A DNA stretch of 64,000 bases, taken from positions 1 to 64,000 of the forward strand of contig CAVPDE010000024.1 in assembly GCA_963702565.1 (NCBI GenBank). Direction: 5' to 3'. Source of the DNA: CAVPDE01 sp963702565 (lineage in GTDB: Bacteria; Desulfobacterota; DSM-4660; Desulfatiglandales; HGW-15). The translations under genes and the position numbers were made by a program. This document shows positions 33,070 to 41,351 of this stretch, in pieces. The first letter of the stretch is position 1; each line of letters begins with the position of its first letter. Under the pieces are notes generated by a model. It had not been told where the DNA came from, ran no database searches, and worked only from the letters and a program-made list of their open reading frames with translations.

Positions 33070-34755
33070 CTAATAAATCCCCGGATCACGATACTCCCCA
33101 AAGGTTTTCCGAAACACATCACAGACTTCCTGCAGGGTCGCATGCGCCTTCACCGCATCGATGATGAAATCCATCACATTTCTGTTCCCGGCACAAGCCT
33201 CTCCCAGCTTCTCCAGACACTCCCGGACCTTCTTGTTGTCACGAGCGTTCTTGACGCGATGAAGCTTCTCGATCTGCATCTTTTCCAGTGTGTCGTCGAT
33301 CTCGAGGACGTCCACGGGGAGCCTCTCTTCTGTGATGTACTTGTTCACCCCCACCACGGTCTTTTTGTTTTCATCGATCTGTTTTTGGTAGTGATAGGCC
33401 GAATCCGCAATTTCCCTCTGGGGGAAGCTCTTTTCAATGGCCGCCAGCATGCCACCCATGTCGTCGATCTTCTGGATGATGGCAAAAGCCTCCTCTTCCA
33501 TCTGGTTCGTGAGCGCTTCCACGAAATAGGAGCCGCCCAGGGGATCGATGGTGTTGGCCGCGCCCGACTCCTCCGCAATGATCTGCTGGGTTCTGAGCGC
33601 TATGGTGGCGGCCTCCTCGGTCGGAATGGCCAGCACTTCGTCCAGAGAATTGGTGTGAAGGGACTGGGTGCCTCCCATGACCGCTGCCAGAGCCTGGAGC
33701 GCGGTTCTGACGATGTTGTTGTAGGGCTGCTGCGCCGTGAGCGAACAACCGGCTGTCTGGGTGTGAAAGCGCAGCCACCAGGAACGCTGGTCTTTCGCTT
33801 TGAATCTCTCCCTCATGATTTTTGCCCACATGCGCCGGGCGGCCCTGAACTTGGCGATTTCTTCGAAGAAATCGAGATGGGAGTTGAAAAAGAAGGAAAA
33901 CCGGGGCGCAAAGTCGTTCACATTCAAACCCCGCTCCATCGCCGCCTGGGTGTAGGCAATGCCGTCCGCAAGCGTGAAGGCCAGTTCCTGAACCGCTGTG
34001 GAACCTGCTTCACGGATGTGGTAGCCGCTGATGCTGATGGTGTTCCAACGGGGCACCTCTTTGGTCCCGAATTCCACGGTGTCGGTGATCAGCCGCAGCG
34101 AAGGTTTGGGCGGGCACATGAAGGTCTTCTGGGCGATGAACTCCTTGAGCATGTCGTTCTGGATCGTGCCGCCGATGATTTTGCGGTCAATGCCACGATT
34201 CTCTGCAACCGCAATGTACATACCCCAGATCACCGGTGCCGGCGGGTTGATCGTCATGGAGGTGGTGATCCGATCAATGGGGAGCCCCTCGAAAAGATCC
34301 TCCATGTCCACCAGAGTGTCAATCGCCACCCCGCACTTGCCGCACTCTCCCCTTGCCCGAGGGGAATCGGTGTCATAGCCCATCAGGGTCGGCATATCAA
34401 AGGCGGTGGAGAGTCCTGTCTGCCCTTCCTTGACCAGGTGATGAAATCGCTTGTTCGTGTCCTTGGCAGAACCCAGACCGGCAAACATGCGCATGGTCCA
34501 CAGCCGGCCCCGATACATGGAGGGCTGGACTCCCCGCGTGAAGGGGTATTCGCCCGGGAATCCGAGGTCCTTCCCGAAATCCTCACGCGCCACATCCTCG
34601 GGCGTGTAAAGGGCCTTGATCTCCTTGTCCGAGACCGTTGAAAATCGCTCCAGCCGCTCACGCGCCACGCGGAAAATCTCATCCAGCGTCTTTTGCCACT
34701 TCTTGCGCTCTTCCCTGATCTCATCCATGATCTTTTGGTTGTACATCAAGGTCAT
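33070..34755 (-). CDS. Adenosylcobalamin-dependent acyl-CoA mutase large subunit, isobutyryl-CoA-mutase-like
   Basis: A 561-residue TIM-barrel subunit without a fused B12 domain. It has the family blocks SMYRGRLWTMRMFAGLG, LSTAFDMPTLMGYD, GGTIQNDMLKEFIAQ, SISGYHIREAGST and FHTQTAGCSLTAQQPYNN. Methylmalonyl-CoA mutases have Tyr and Arg at the positions (89 and 207 in the Propionibacterium enzyme) that hold the substrate carboxylate. Here these are Phe91 and Gln209, the pair known for isobutyryl-CoA mutase; Ala118 argues against 2-hydroxyisobutyryl-CoA mutase. So isobutyryl-CoA/butyryl-CoA exchange is more likely than succinyl-CoA/methylmalonyl-CoA. ATG at 34755 follows a GGGGGG ribosome site. 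Confidence 0.85.
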   Translation of the reverse strand: MTLMYNQKIMDEIREERKKWQKTLDEIFRVARERLERFSTVSDKEIKALYTPEDVAREDFGKDLGFPGEYPFTRGVQPSMYRGRLWTMRMFAGLGSAKDTNKRFHHLVKEGQTGLSTAFDMPTLMGYDTDSPRARGECGKCGVAIDTLVDMEDLFEGLPIDRITTSMTINPPAPVIWGMYIAVAENRGIDRKIIGGTIQNDMLKEFIAQKTFMCPPKPSLRLITDTVEFGTKEVPRWNTISISGYHIREAGSTAVQELAFTLADGIAYTQAAMERGLNVNDFAPRFSFFFNSHLDFFEEIAKFRAARRMWAKIMRERFKAKDQRSWWLRFHTQTAGCSLTAQQPYNNIVRTALQALAAVMGGTQSLHTNSLDEVLAIPTEEAATIALRTQQIIAEESGAANTIDPLGGSYFVEALTNQMEEEAFAIIQKIDDMGGMLAAIEKSFPQREIADSAYHYQKQIDENKKTVVGVNKYITEERLPVDVLEIDDTLEKMQIEKLHRVKNARDNKKVRECLEKLGEACAGNRNVMDFIIDAVKAHATLQEVCDVFRKTFGEYRDPGIY

Positions 34756-34823
34756 GGGACACCCCCCTTTTCACTTCGAAAAGCTTCCGGTGATCAGCAA
34801 CACATTGCAGGTCTTTGACAGAA

Positions 34824-34976
34824 AGAAATTCGAATCTCGAAATCCGAAATTCGAAAGAAATCCAGAACACAAATGCCCAACGATCAAAACAGAAACCACG
34901 CGGCTAAGAGTTTCTGTCATTCGAATTTCGGTCATTGGAGATTGTTTCGGATTTCGTGCTCAGAATTTCGGATTTT
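34824..34976. repeat. AATTCGAAATTTCG-type hairpin repeat, copy 3
   Basis: Left arm AGAAATTCGAATCTCGAAAT, CCGAAATTCGAAAG; right arm CATTCGAATTTCGGTCATTG ... TTTCGGATTTCGTGCTCAG. Lies between the mutase and acyl-CoA dehydrogenase genes; nothing else is seen in the 286-bp gap. Confidence 0.85.
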
Positions 34977-35041
34977 CAGCAACTTTTCTGATGCCGGCGA
35001 AGTTTTATCCTAAGGTTCTAATCTCGAACCTTCCTGTTGCT

Positions 35042-36193
35042 CTAGAATTTCCCCAGCACGGCACTGGCAATGGTGTTCTTCTGAATCTCCCGGGTCCCTT
35101 CGTAGATCTCCATGATCTTCGCGTCCCGGTAGAAACGCTCCACCTCGTACTCCAGCATGTAACCGTATCCGCCATGAAGCTGGATCGCCTCGTCCGCCAC
35201 TTCCACGGCGATTCGGCCGGCATACATCTTCGCAATGGAGGTCAGCTTCGGGTCAATGATGCCTTGATCAAAATTCCAGGCCGCCCGGTAGATAATGAGC
35301 CGTGCGGTCTCTATCTTGGTCACCATGTCCGCGAGCTTGTGCTGCGTGACCTGAAACTCGGCGAGTTTTTTCCCGAACTGGCTTCGCTGCTTCGTGTAAG
35401 CCAGGGCTCGATCAAAAGCCCCTTCAGCGATCCCCAGAGCCTGGGCAGCGATTTCTACCCGGCTTTCGTCAAAGAACTCGAGAACCTGATAAAACCCCTT
35501 GCCCTCTTTGCCCACCAGATTCGACGCAGGGACCTTCACATTGTTGAAGGAGAGTTCCCCTGTGGCGGTCATCTTGATCCCCATCTTTTCGCCCACGTCG
35601 TTGGAAGTGAAACCGGGTGTGTCTCGCTCCACGAGGATGACCGATTGACCGCGGTAGGTCGGTTTAGCCTCTGGATCCGTCTGGCACAGGACCAGCACGA
35701 ACTTGGCGATGGTGCCATTGGTGATAAAAGTCTTTACCCCGTTGATCACATATTCGTCGCCCGACTTCAAGGCTGTGGTGTTCATCAAGGTGATGTCGCT
35801 TCCGTGGTCCGGCTCCGTGAACCCGCCGCTGCTCAGAAACTCTCCCTTGGTGATGGGAACCAGGTACTTCTGCTTCTGCTCCTCAGTTCCGTGCCGCAGA
35901 AGAATCTCCGAGGCGAAATCCGCAAGGCTCACGGCGATCCCCAGGCTCGAGTCCTGGCGGCAGAATTCTTCCGTCACCAGCGTGTTCTCCATGATGCCGT
36001 ATTCCTGTCCGCCGTATTTTTCCGGATAGTGAATCCCGAGAAATCCCAGGTTGCAGGCTTTCTTCCAGATCTCCTTCGGAAAACTGTGCGCCCGCTCATG
36101 CTCCAGAGCGATTTCCTTGTCGAATTCTCCCTTGGCGAAATCCCGCGCCGCCTTCTGAATCTGTTCCTGATCCTTGGTCAGTCTAAAGTCCAT
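35042..36193 (-). CDS. Acyl-CoA dehydrogenase
   Basis: A 383-residue enzyme starting MDFRLTKDQEQIQKAARDFA with GGGAGA upstream. SGGFTEPDHGSDITLMNTTA is the FAD/substrate strand; ESRVEIAAQALGIAEGAFDRAL and QLHGGYGYMLEYEVERFYRDAK precede IMEIYEGTREIQKNTIA with the catalytic Glu. ESRVEIA replaces the usual DGGRIGIA, so it belongs to a different subgroup from the other two here. Position between enoyl-CoA hydratase and mutase genes suggests butyryl- or isobutyryl-type acyl-CoA. Confidence 0.93.
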   Translation of the reverse strand: MDFRLTKDQEQIQKAARDFAKGEFDKEIALEHERAHSFPKEIWKKACNLGFLGIHYPEKYGGQEYGIMENTLVTEEFCRQDSSLGIAVSLADFASEILLRHGTEEQKQKYLVPITKGEFLSSGGFTEPDHGSDITLMNTTALKSGDEYVINGVKTFITNGTIAKFVLVLCQTDPEAKPTYRGQSVILVERDTPGFTSNDVGEKMGIKMTATGELSFNNVKVPASNLVGKEGKGFYQVLEFFDESRVEIAAQALGIAEGAFDRALAYTKQRSQFGKKLAEFQVTQHKLADMVTKIETARLIIYRAAWNFDQGIIDPKLTSIAKMYAGRIAVEVADEAIQLHGGYGYMLEYEVERFYRDAKIMEIYEGTREIQKNTIASAVLGKF

Positions 36194-36215
36194 GGTCTAA
36201 ATCTCCCAATGCAAA

Positions 36216-36361
36216 GGTGTTGGAGTACTGGAGAGTTGGAGTGATGGAGTACTGGAACATATCGGAGATCGGAGGAGGTTTTACCAGTACTCCACCACTC
36301 CATTACTCCACTACTCCAGGCCTTTCTACTTACTCCATTTCTCCCATACTCCAATTTCTTC
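36216..36361. repeat. GGAGTANT-type hairpin repeat, copy 3
   Basis: Left arm GTGTTGGAGTACTGGAGAG, TTGGAGTGATGGAGTACTGG; right arm CCAGTACTCCACCACTCC, ATTACTCCACTACTCCAGG and further CTCC units. The right arm runs to the stop codon of the enoyl-CoA hydratase gene, whose last codons (GELE) read through it. Confidence 0.85.
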
Positions 36362-37150
36362 TTACTCCAACTCTCCCTTGAACACCGGCTTTCTCTTTTC
36401 CAGGAAAGCGCCCATCCCCTCTTTTGCATCCGCACTGCTCATGCAGAGCCCGAAGTGATCGGTCTCCATCTGGCATCCGCGCCGAAGGTCCGCGTCGTAT
36501 CCCCGATCGATGCACTGTTTCACGGACCTCAAAGAGACTTTGCCTTTGGAAGCGATGAGAGCGGCGGTCTTCATGGTCTCTTCCCAGAGCTTGTCTGCGG
36601 GGAAGACCTTGGTGACCATCCCGATCGCCTTGGCCTCCTGTGCGCTGATCATCCCGCCGGTCATGCACAGCTCCTTGGCCGTGGCTTTGCCCACAAGCCG
36701 GGACAGCCTCTGGGTTCCGCCGAAGCCCGGGATGATGCCCAGGTTAATTTCAGGCTGCCCGAACCTCGCGTTCTCGGAGGCATAGATGAAATCGCAGGCC
36801 ATGGCCATTTCCGCCCCCCCTCCCAGGGCGAACCCATTGACGCACGCAATGACCGGGAGGGGAAAGTTCTCGAGACGGAAGCCAAGTTCATGCCCCTGTT
36901 CCGACCACTTCCTTGCTGCCAGGGGAGGCAGATTCACCATGTAGGAAATGTCAGCCCCTGCGATGAAGGCTTTATCCCCTTCGCCCGTGAGCACCACGAC
37001 ACGGAGAGAAAGATCTTTCTCGATCTCATCCAGAGCCTGGTGAACTTCAGAGACGAGCTGAGGGTTGATCGCGTTCAGCGCCTTGGGCCTGTTGAACTTG
37101 ATGACCCCGACGTTTCCCTGTTTTTGAAAAATAATGGTTTCGTAAGCCAT
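36362..37150 (-). CDS. Enoyl-CoA hydratase / crotonase
   Basis: A 262-residue crotonase from the ATG at 37150 (MAYETIIFQKQGNVGVIKFN). Oxyanion-hole segments AFIAGADISYM and VNGFALGGGAEMAMACDF, and both catalytic Glu positions in GGGAEMAMA and FGQPEINLGIIPGFGGTQR, are present. It hydrates crotonyl-CoA-type substrates. It starts 13 bp after the thiolase stop, so the pair is one transcript. Confidence 0.94.
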   Translation of the reverse strand: MAYETIIFQKQGNVGVIKFNRPKALNAINPQLVSEVHQALDEIEKDLSLRVVVLTGEGDKAFIAGADISYMVNLPPLAARKWSEQGHELGFRLENFPLPVIACVNGFALGGGAEMAMACDFIYASENARFGQPEINLGIIPGFGGTQRLSRLVGKATAKELCMTGGMISAQEAKAIGMVTKVFPADKLWEETMKTAALIASKGKVSLRSVKQCIDRGYDADLRRGCQMETDHFGLCMSSADAKEGMGAFLEKRKPVFKGELE

Positions 37151-37163
37151 GGCTCGCCTCCTC

Positions 37164-38447
37164 CTACACTCTTTCCAGGACTGTGGCCATGCCTTGACCG
37201 CCGCCGATGCAAAGGGTGGCCAATCCGAGAGCATGCCCTTTTCTCACCATCTCATTGGCCAGGGTGAGAATAAGCCGCGCGCCGGAGCATCCGATCGGGT
37301 GGCCGATGGAGATGCCGCTCCCCAGAACATTGGTTTTCTCCATGTCGCACTTGAGCTCCCGGATGCAGGCGATGGCCTGGGAGGCAAAAGCCTCGTTGAG
37401 CTCGATGGCACCGAAGTCGTTGATGGTCAGTTTCTCCCTGTGGAGGATCTTTCGCACCGCAGGAATCGGGCCTAGCCCCATATACGCCGGATCCACGCCG
37501 CCCGTGGCATAGGCCCTGATTCTGACCAGGGGTTTGAGCCCGAGCTCTTTGGCCTTGCTCGCGGACATGACGAGGAGTGCTGCTGCAGCATCGTTGATGC
37601 CTGAGGCGTTGCCCGCTGTCACGGTCCCGTTCTTTTTGAACGCGGTAGGCAGTTTCGCCATTTTCTCCGCACTCGTGTCCATGGGCCTCTCATCGGTGTC
37701 AAAGACCAGAGGGTCGCCCTTTCTCTGAGGAATCACCACGGGAGCGATCTCCTGTTTGCAGATCCCGTCCGTAATCGCCTTCCGAGCCCTTTGATGGCTC
37801 AGCGCTCCCAGCTGATCCTGCTCTTCCCTGGAAATCCCGTAATTCTCTGCAATGTTTTCCGCTGTGAGCCCCATGTGATAGCCATAAAAAATCTCATAGA
37901 GTCCGTCGAACACCATGAGATCCACAAGGTCCACGTTGTTCATCCTGGCACCCCACCGGGCCGCAGGCAGAGAATAAGGGATGAGGCTCATGTTTTCCAT
38001 TCCGCCGGCTAGCACGATCTCCGCATCCCCGGCTTTGATGGACTGGGCCGCAAGGGCCACGGCTTTCATGCCTGAGGCGCAGACTTTATTGATGGTAAAC
38101 GCATTGGTCTCCTTCGGGATGCCGGCCTTGATCATGGCCTGCCTGGCCACGTTCTGTCCCTGGCCTGCGCCCACCACGTTCCCCATGATGACTTCATCGA
38201 TTCTTATGGGCTTCAGGGAATCCGCATAGTCATAGGCCTTTTTCTCCAGATCGATCATCCCCCTGCCCTTGAAAGGGTCCGGGGCGAATCGCGTGAGTTC
38301 TTCTGTCGCCACAGGCTTGAGGCCTGCTCTTTTCAAGGTCTCTTTCAACACCAGAGCACCCAGGTCCACAACGGGTGTCGATTTCAGAGTACCGCCGAAT
38401 GACCCTACAGGCGTCCTGACGCCCGCCACAATCACTACGTCTGTCAT
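37164..38447 (-). CDS. Acetyl-CoA C-acyltransferase (thiolase), long form
   Basis: A 427-residue thiolase. Nucleophile Cys in INKVCASGMKAVALAAQ; ALNEAFASQAIACI-like IELNEAFASQAIACIRE; the second Cys in LCIGGGQGMATVLE and the HPIG of SIGHPIGCSGAR. An insert after residue 45 (ATEELTRFAPDPFKGRGMIDLEKKAYDYAD) lengthens it over the usual 390. AAAGGAG precedes the ATG. The two thiolases in tandem may serve different chain lengths or opposing directions. Confidence 0.94.
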   Translation of the reverse strand: MTDVVIVAGVRTPVGSFGGTLKSTPVVDLGALVLKETLKRAGLKPVATEELTRFAPDPFKGRGMIDLEKKAYDYADSLKPIRIDEVIMGNVVGAGQGQNVARQAMIKAGIPKETNAFTINKVCASGMKAVALAAQSIKAGDAEIVLAGGMENMSLIPYSLPAARWGARMNNVDLVDLMVFDGLYEIFYGYHMGLTAENIAENYGISREEQDQLGALSHQRARKAITDGICKQEIAPVVIPQRKGDPLVFDTDERPMDTSAEKMAKLPTAFKKNGTVTAGNASGINDAAAALLVMSASKAKELGLKPLVRIRAYATGGVDPAYMGLGPIPAVRKILHREKLTINDFGAIELNEAFASQAIACIRELKCDMEKTNVLGSGISIGHPIGCSGARLILTLANEMVRKGHALGLATLCIGGGQGMATVLERV

Positions 38448-38486
38448 AATGTGTTTCTCCTTTATTGTTTGATAGTATCGTGAAAC

Positions 38487-38521
38487 CGGAGTACTGGAGT
38501 AATGGAGTATTGGAGTGATGG
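38487..38521. repeat. GGAGTANT-type repeat, single arm (copy 4)
   Basis: GGAGTACTGGAGTAATGGAG followed by TATTGGAGTGATGG, between the two thiolase genes. The inverse arm is missing or reduced to CATCCTCCA. Confidence 0.75.
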
Positions 38522-38587
38522 AAAAAAACGAACATCCTCCATTTGCCCGGTTTCTTGATTTGCTCCTTACTGCTTACTTCCTACGGC

Positions 38588-39778
38588 TTACTGCTCATTG
38601 TATACTACCAGCGTGACCGCCTCCCCACCGCCAAGGCAGAGGCTTGCCTCCCCTACTTTCGCACCCCGCTCCTTCATGGCATAGATCAAAGTCGTGAGCA
38701 CTCTTGCCCCGCTCGCTCCGATCGGATGCCCCAGGGCCACGGACCCGCCGTTCACGTTCACCCTTTTCGGGTCAATGTTCAACACCTTATTGATCGCCAC
38801 AGAAGAGGAACTGAACGCCTCGTTGATCTCATGAAGATCCACGTCTTCGAGTTTGAGGCCCGCCTTGGCGAGCACCTTGGGAATCGAGTAGATCGGCGCT
38901 GCGAGCACATACTTCATGTCAATGCCCGAGGCTCCCTGGGCTCCCACTCGAACCAAGGGTTTACATCCAAGCTCCTTTGCTTTGTCCCTGGACATGACCA
39001 CCAGTGCAGAGGCTCCGTCACTGATCTTGGAGGCATTGCCTGCAGTGACCGCCCCGCCTTTCTTGAAAGCAGGCGCCAGTTTTCCCAGAGCCTCTCGGCT
39101 GGTCTTGGGCGGTCTGAGAGGGATTTCATCCGTGTCAAAGACCTTGGATTCCCCCTTCTTGGTGGGAACGGTGAAGGGGACAATCTCCTTCTTGAACTTT
39201 CCCTCTTCGATCGCCTTCCACGTCTTCTCATAAGAGCGGAAAGAGAACTCGTCCATGTCCTGCCGGCTCACGCCCCATTTCTCAGCCACGAGTTCCGCAC
39301 TCATGCCCATGTGAAAGTCGTTCACGTGATCCCAGAGCCCGTCCTGGACCATCCCGTCCATGACCCGGCCGTTGTTCATCCGGTACCCGGTCCGTGCCTT
39401 GTCCAGAAGGTAGGGACAGAGATTCATGCTCTCCTGGCCTCCGGCAACGATCACGTCCGCATCCCCGCACTGGATGGCCTGCGCTGCGAGCATGACGGCT
39501 TTCAGCCCTGAACCGCACACTTTGTTCACCGTGATCGCGCCCACCTCCCAGGGAAGACCTGACCGCACCATGGACTGCCGCGCCGGGTTCTGTCCCAGCC
39601 CGTGGGGGAGAACGCATCCCATAATGACTTCGTTCACCTCTTCTTTTTTGATTCCCGCCCGCTGGATCGCCTCTTTGATCACGTGGGCGCCCAGGTCAGT
39701 GGCGGATACGGTGGCGAGAGATCCCCCAAAGTCTCCTATGGCGGTTCTGCATGCACTTACGATCACAACGTCTCGCAT
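38588..39778 (-). CDS. Acetyl-CoA C-acetyltransferase (thiolase)
   Basis: A 396-residue thiolase, standard length, beginning MRDVVIVSACRTAIGDFGG with GGGAGAGGAG upstream. Nucleophile Cys in VNKVCGSGLKAVMLAAQ, then INEAFSSSSVAINK, GHPIGASGARVL and LCLGGGEAVTLV with the second Cys. First gene of the minus-strand beta-oxidation cluster running to 29379. It should cleave acetoacetyl-CoA to two acetyl-CoA. Confidence 0.95.
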   Translation of the reverse strand: MRDVVIVSACRTAIGDFGGSLATVSATDLGAHVIKEAIQRAGIKKEEVNEVIMGCVLPHGLGQNPARQSMVRSGLPWEVGAITVNKVCGSGLKAVMLAAQAIQCGDADVIVAGGQESMNLCPYLLDKARTGYRMNNGRVMDGMVQDGLWDHVNDFHMGMSAELVAEKWGVSRQDMDEFSFRSYEKTWKAIEEGKFKKEIVPFTVPTKKGESKVFDTDEIPLRPPKTSREALGKLAPAFKKGGAVTAGNASKISDGASALVVMSRDKAKELGCKPLVRVGAQGASGIDMKYVLAAPIYSIPKVLAKAGLKLEDVDLHEINEAFSSSSVAINKVLNIDPKRVNVNGGSVALGHPIGASGARVLTTLIYAMKERGAKVGEASLCLGGGEAVTLVVYNEQ

Positions 39779-39943
39779 TCAACACTCCTCTCCCGGAAGA
39801 AGAATTTTGCAGTCAAATAAATGAACTATACAAATACAGGTGATTTCAAGTCAAGACTTAAAAACGGACGGGAAGGCGTGCTAACTGTGCCGTGCGCAAG
39901 GATTTCCGGATCACCATGGACTCGCGTCCCTTGTCCTTTTCTC

Positions 39944-39973
39944 TTGACAGAACGAGCGTCGGCTGGCTAATTT
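39944..39973 (+). promoter_or_regulatory. Candidate promoter of the aminotransferase-kinase operon
   Basis: TTGACA (39944-39949), 18-bp spacer, TAATTT (39968-39973), 64 bp before the ATG at 40038. The rest of 39779-39943 shows no gene or repeat. Confidence 0.45.
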
Positions 39974-40037
39974 AGAACGTTTCTGTCTGGAGTTTCTCCA
40001 GCCTCACAGCGTATTTTGTGTCGGAAAGGAAAAGCGC

Positions 40038-41348
40038 ATGAACCCGCTTGCAGTAGAATTGAATGAGGTGATCCAAAAAGCCAACGTTCACGTCTTTGAG
40101 ATGCTTTCGGAAGTCGGCAAAAACCTCTTCTTCCCCAAAGGCATCCTCACCCAGAGTGCCGAAGCCAAGGAAAAGGCGCACAAGTTCAACGCCACCATCG
40201 GCATGGCCACGGAAAAGGGCCGGACCATGCATCTTCCATCGGTCATGACCATGCTGAGCGGACTTGAGCCTGAAGAAACACTCACCTATGCGCCCTCCTT
40301 CGGGATCCCTGCCCTTCGAAAGGTGTGGAAGGAAGCCCTCTTTGAAAAGAACCCTTCCCTCGCCTCTTCAAAGATCAGCCTTCCCGTGGTCAGCCACGCC
40401 ATCACCCACGGCCTCAGCGTGGTTGGAGATATGTGGGTGGATCCCGGTGATGTGCTCATTCTTCCGGACAAGATGTGGGGCAACTACAACCTGATTTTTT
40501 CGGTTCGAAGAGGTGCCCGCATCGTCCAGCATGCCCTCATCGATGGCCAAGGCCGGTTCAACCTGAAGAGCTTTGAGGAGTGCGTCCGCGGCGAAGCCAA
40601 AAAGAACAAGAAAATCATCGTTCTTTTCAACTTCCCCAACAACCCGACAGGGTACACCCCCCATCCCGACGAAGCGAAGACCATGGCGGAAATCCTCATG
40701 GACCTTGCGCACCAGGGGACCAATGTTCTTGCGCTCACAGACGATGCCTACTTCGGCCTTTTCTTCGAAGATGATGTGCTCAAGGAATCCATTTTCGCAG
40801 GACTTGTGAACAAGCATCCCCGGCTCATGGCCATCAAACTGGACGGAGCGACCAAGGAGAATTATGTTTGGGGCCTGAGGGTCGGATTCATCACCTACGG
40901 GGCCTGTCTCCCCGGCGACCACGACGGGGTTTACAACGCGCTGGAGAGAAAGACAGCCGGCGCCGTGAGGGGCTCCATTTCGAGCGCCTCGCACCTGAGC
41001 CAGACCATCACGCTCCGTTCCCTGAAATCGTCCTCCTACAAAGCCGAAAAGGAGGACAAGTTTCGGATCATGAAAGAGCGTGCCATGGAGGTCAAGCGTG
41101 TCCTGGCCAATCCCAAATACCGCAAGGCGTGGGACATATACCCCTTTAACTCCGGGTATTTCATGTGCCTGAAGCTCAAAACCGTTGAGGCCGAACCTCT
41201 CAGGGTTCACCTTTTAAACCAGTACGGGGTGGGTCTCATCTCTCTAGGCAAGCAGGATCTCCGTGTGGCCTTTTCCTGTGTGGAGAAGAAGGATGTGCAG
41301 GAACTCTACGACATTGTCCTGCAGGGAGTGAAGGACCTCGAGTCCTGA
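40038..41348 (+). CDS. Class I/II PLP-dependent aminotransferase
   Basis: A 436-residue fold-type I aminotransferase. VLFNFPNNPTGYTP is the characteristic NPTG strand, ALTDDAYFGLFF carries the PLP-pyridine Asp and Tyr, and LDGATKENYVWGLRVGF contains the Schiff-base Lys, followed by the GLRVG phosphate/substrate Arg. AAGGAAAAG precedes the ATG. Its stop is 3 bp before the kinase start, so the two form an operon. Substrate amino acid not readable. Confidence 0.9.
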   Translation: MNPLAVELNEVIQKANVHVFEMLSEVGKNLFFPKGILTQSAEAKEKAHKFNATIGMATEKGRTMHLPSVMTMLSGLEPEETLTYAPSFGIPALRKVWKEALFEKNPSLASSKISLPVVSHAITHGLSVVGDMWVDPGDVLILPDKMWGNYNLIFSVRRGARIVQHALIDGQGRFNLKSFEECVRGEAKKNKKIIVLFNFPNNPTGYTPHPDEAKTMAEILMDLAHQGTNVLALTDDAYFGLFFEDDVLKESIFAGLVNKHPRLMAIKLDGATKENYVWGLRVGFITYGACLPGDHDGVYNALERKTAGAVRGSISSASHLSQTITLRSLKSSSYKAEKEDKFRIMKERAMEVKRVLANPKYRKAWDIYPFNSGYFMCLKLKTVEAEPLRVHLLNQYGVGLISLGKQDLRVAFSCVEKKDVQELYDIVLQGVKDLES

Positions 41349-41351
41349 CCC

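Noticed and set aside
33016..34641. 541-codon plus-strand frame opposite the mutase large subunit
   Set aside because: Antisense shadow caused by GC-biased third positions; His/Arg/Gly-rich and without motifs.
33070..34755. 2-hydroxyisobutyryl-CoA mutase assignment for the B12 mutase
   Set aside because: That enzyme has Ile and Asp at the positions that are Phe91 and Ala118 here.
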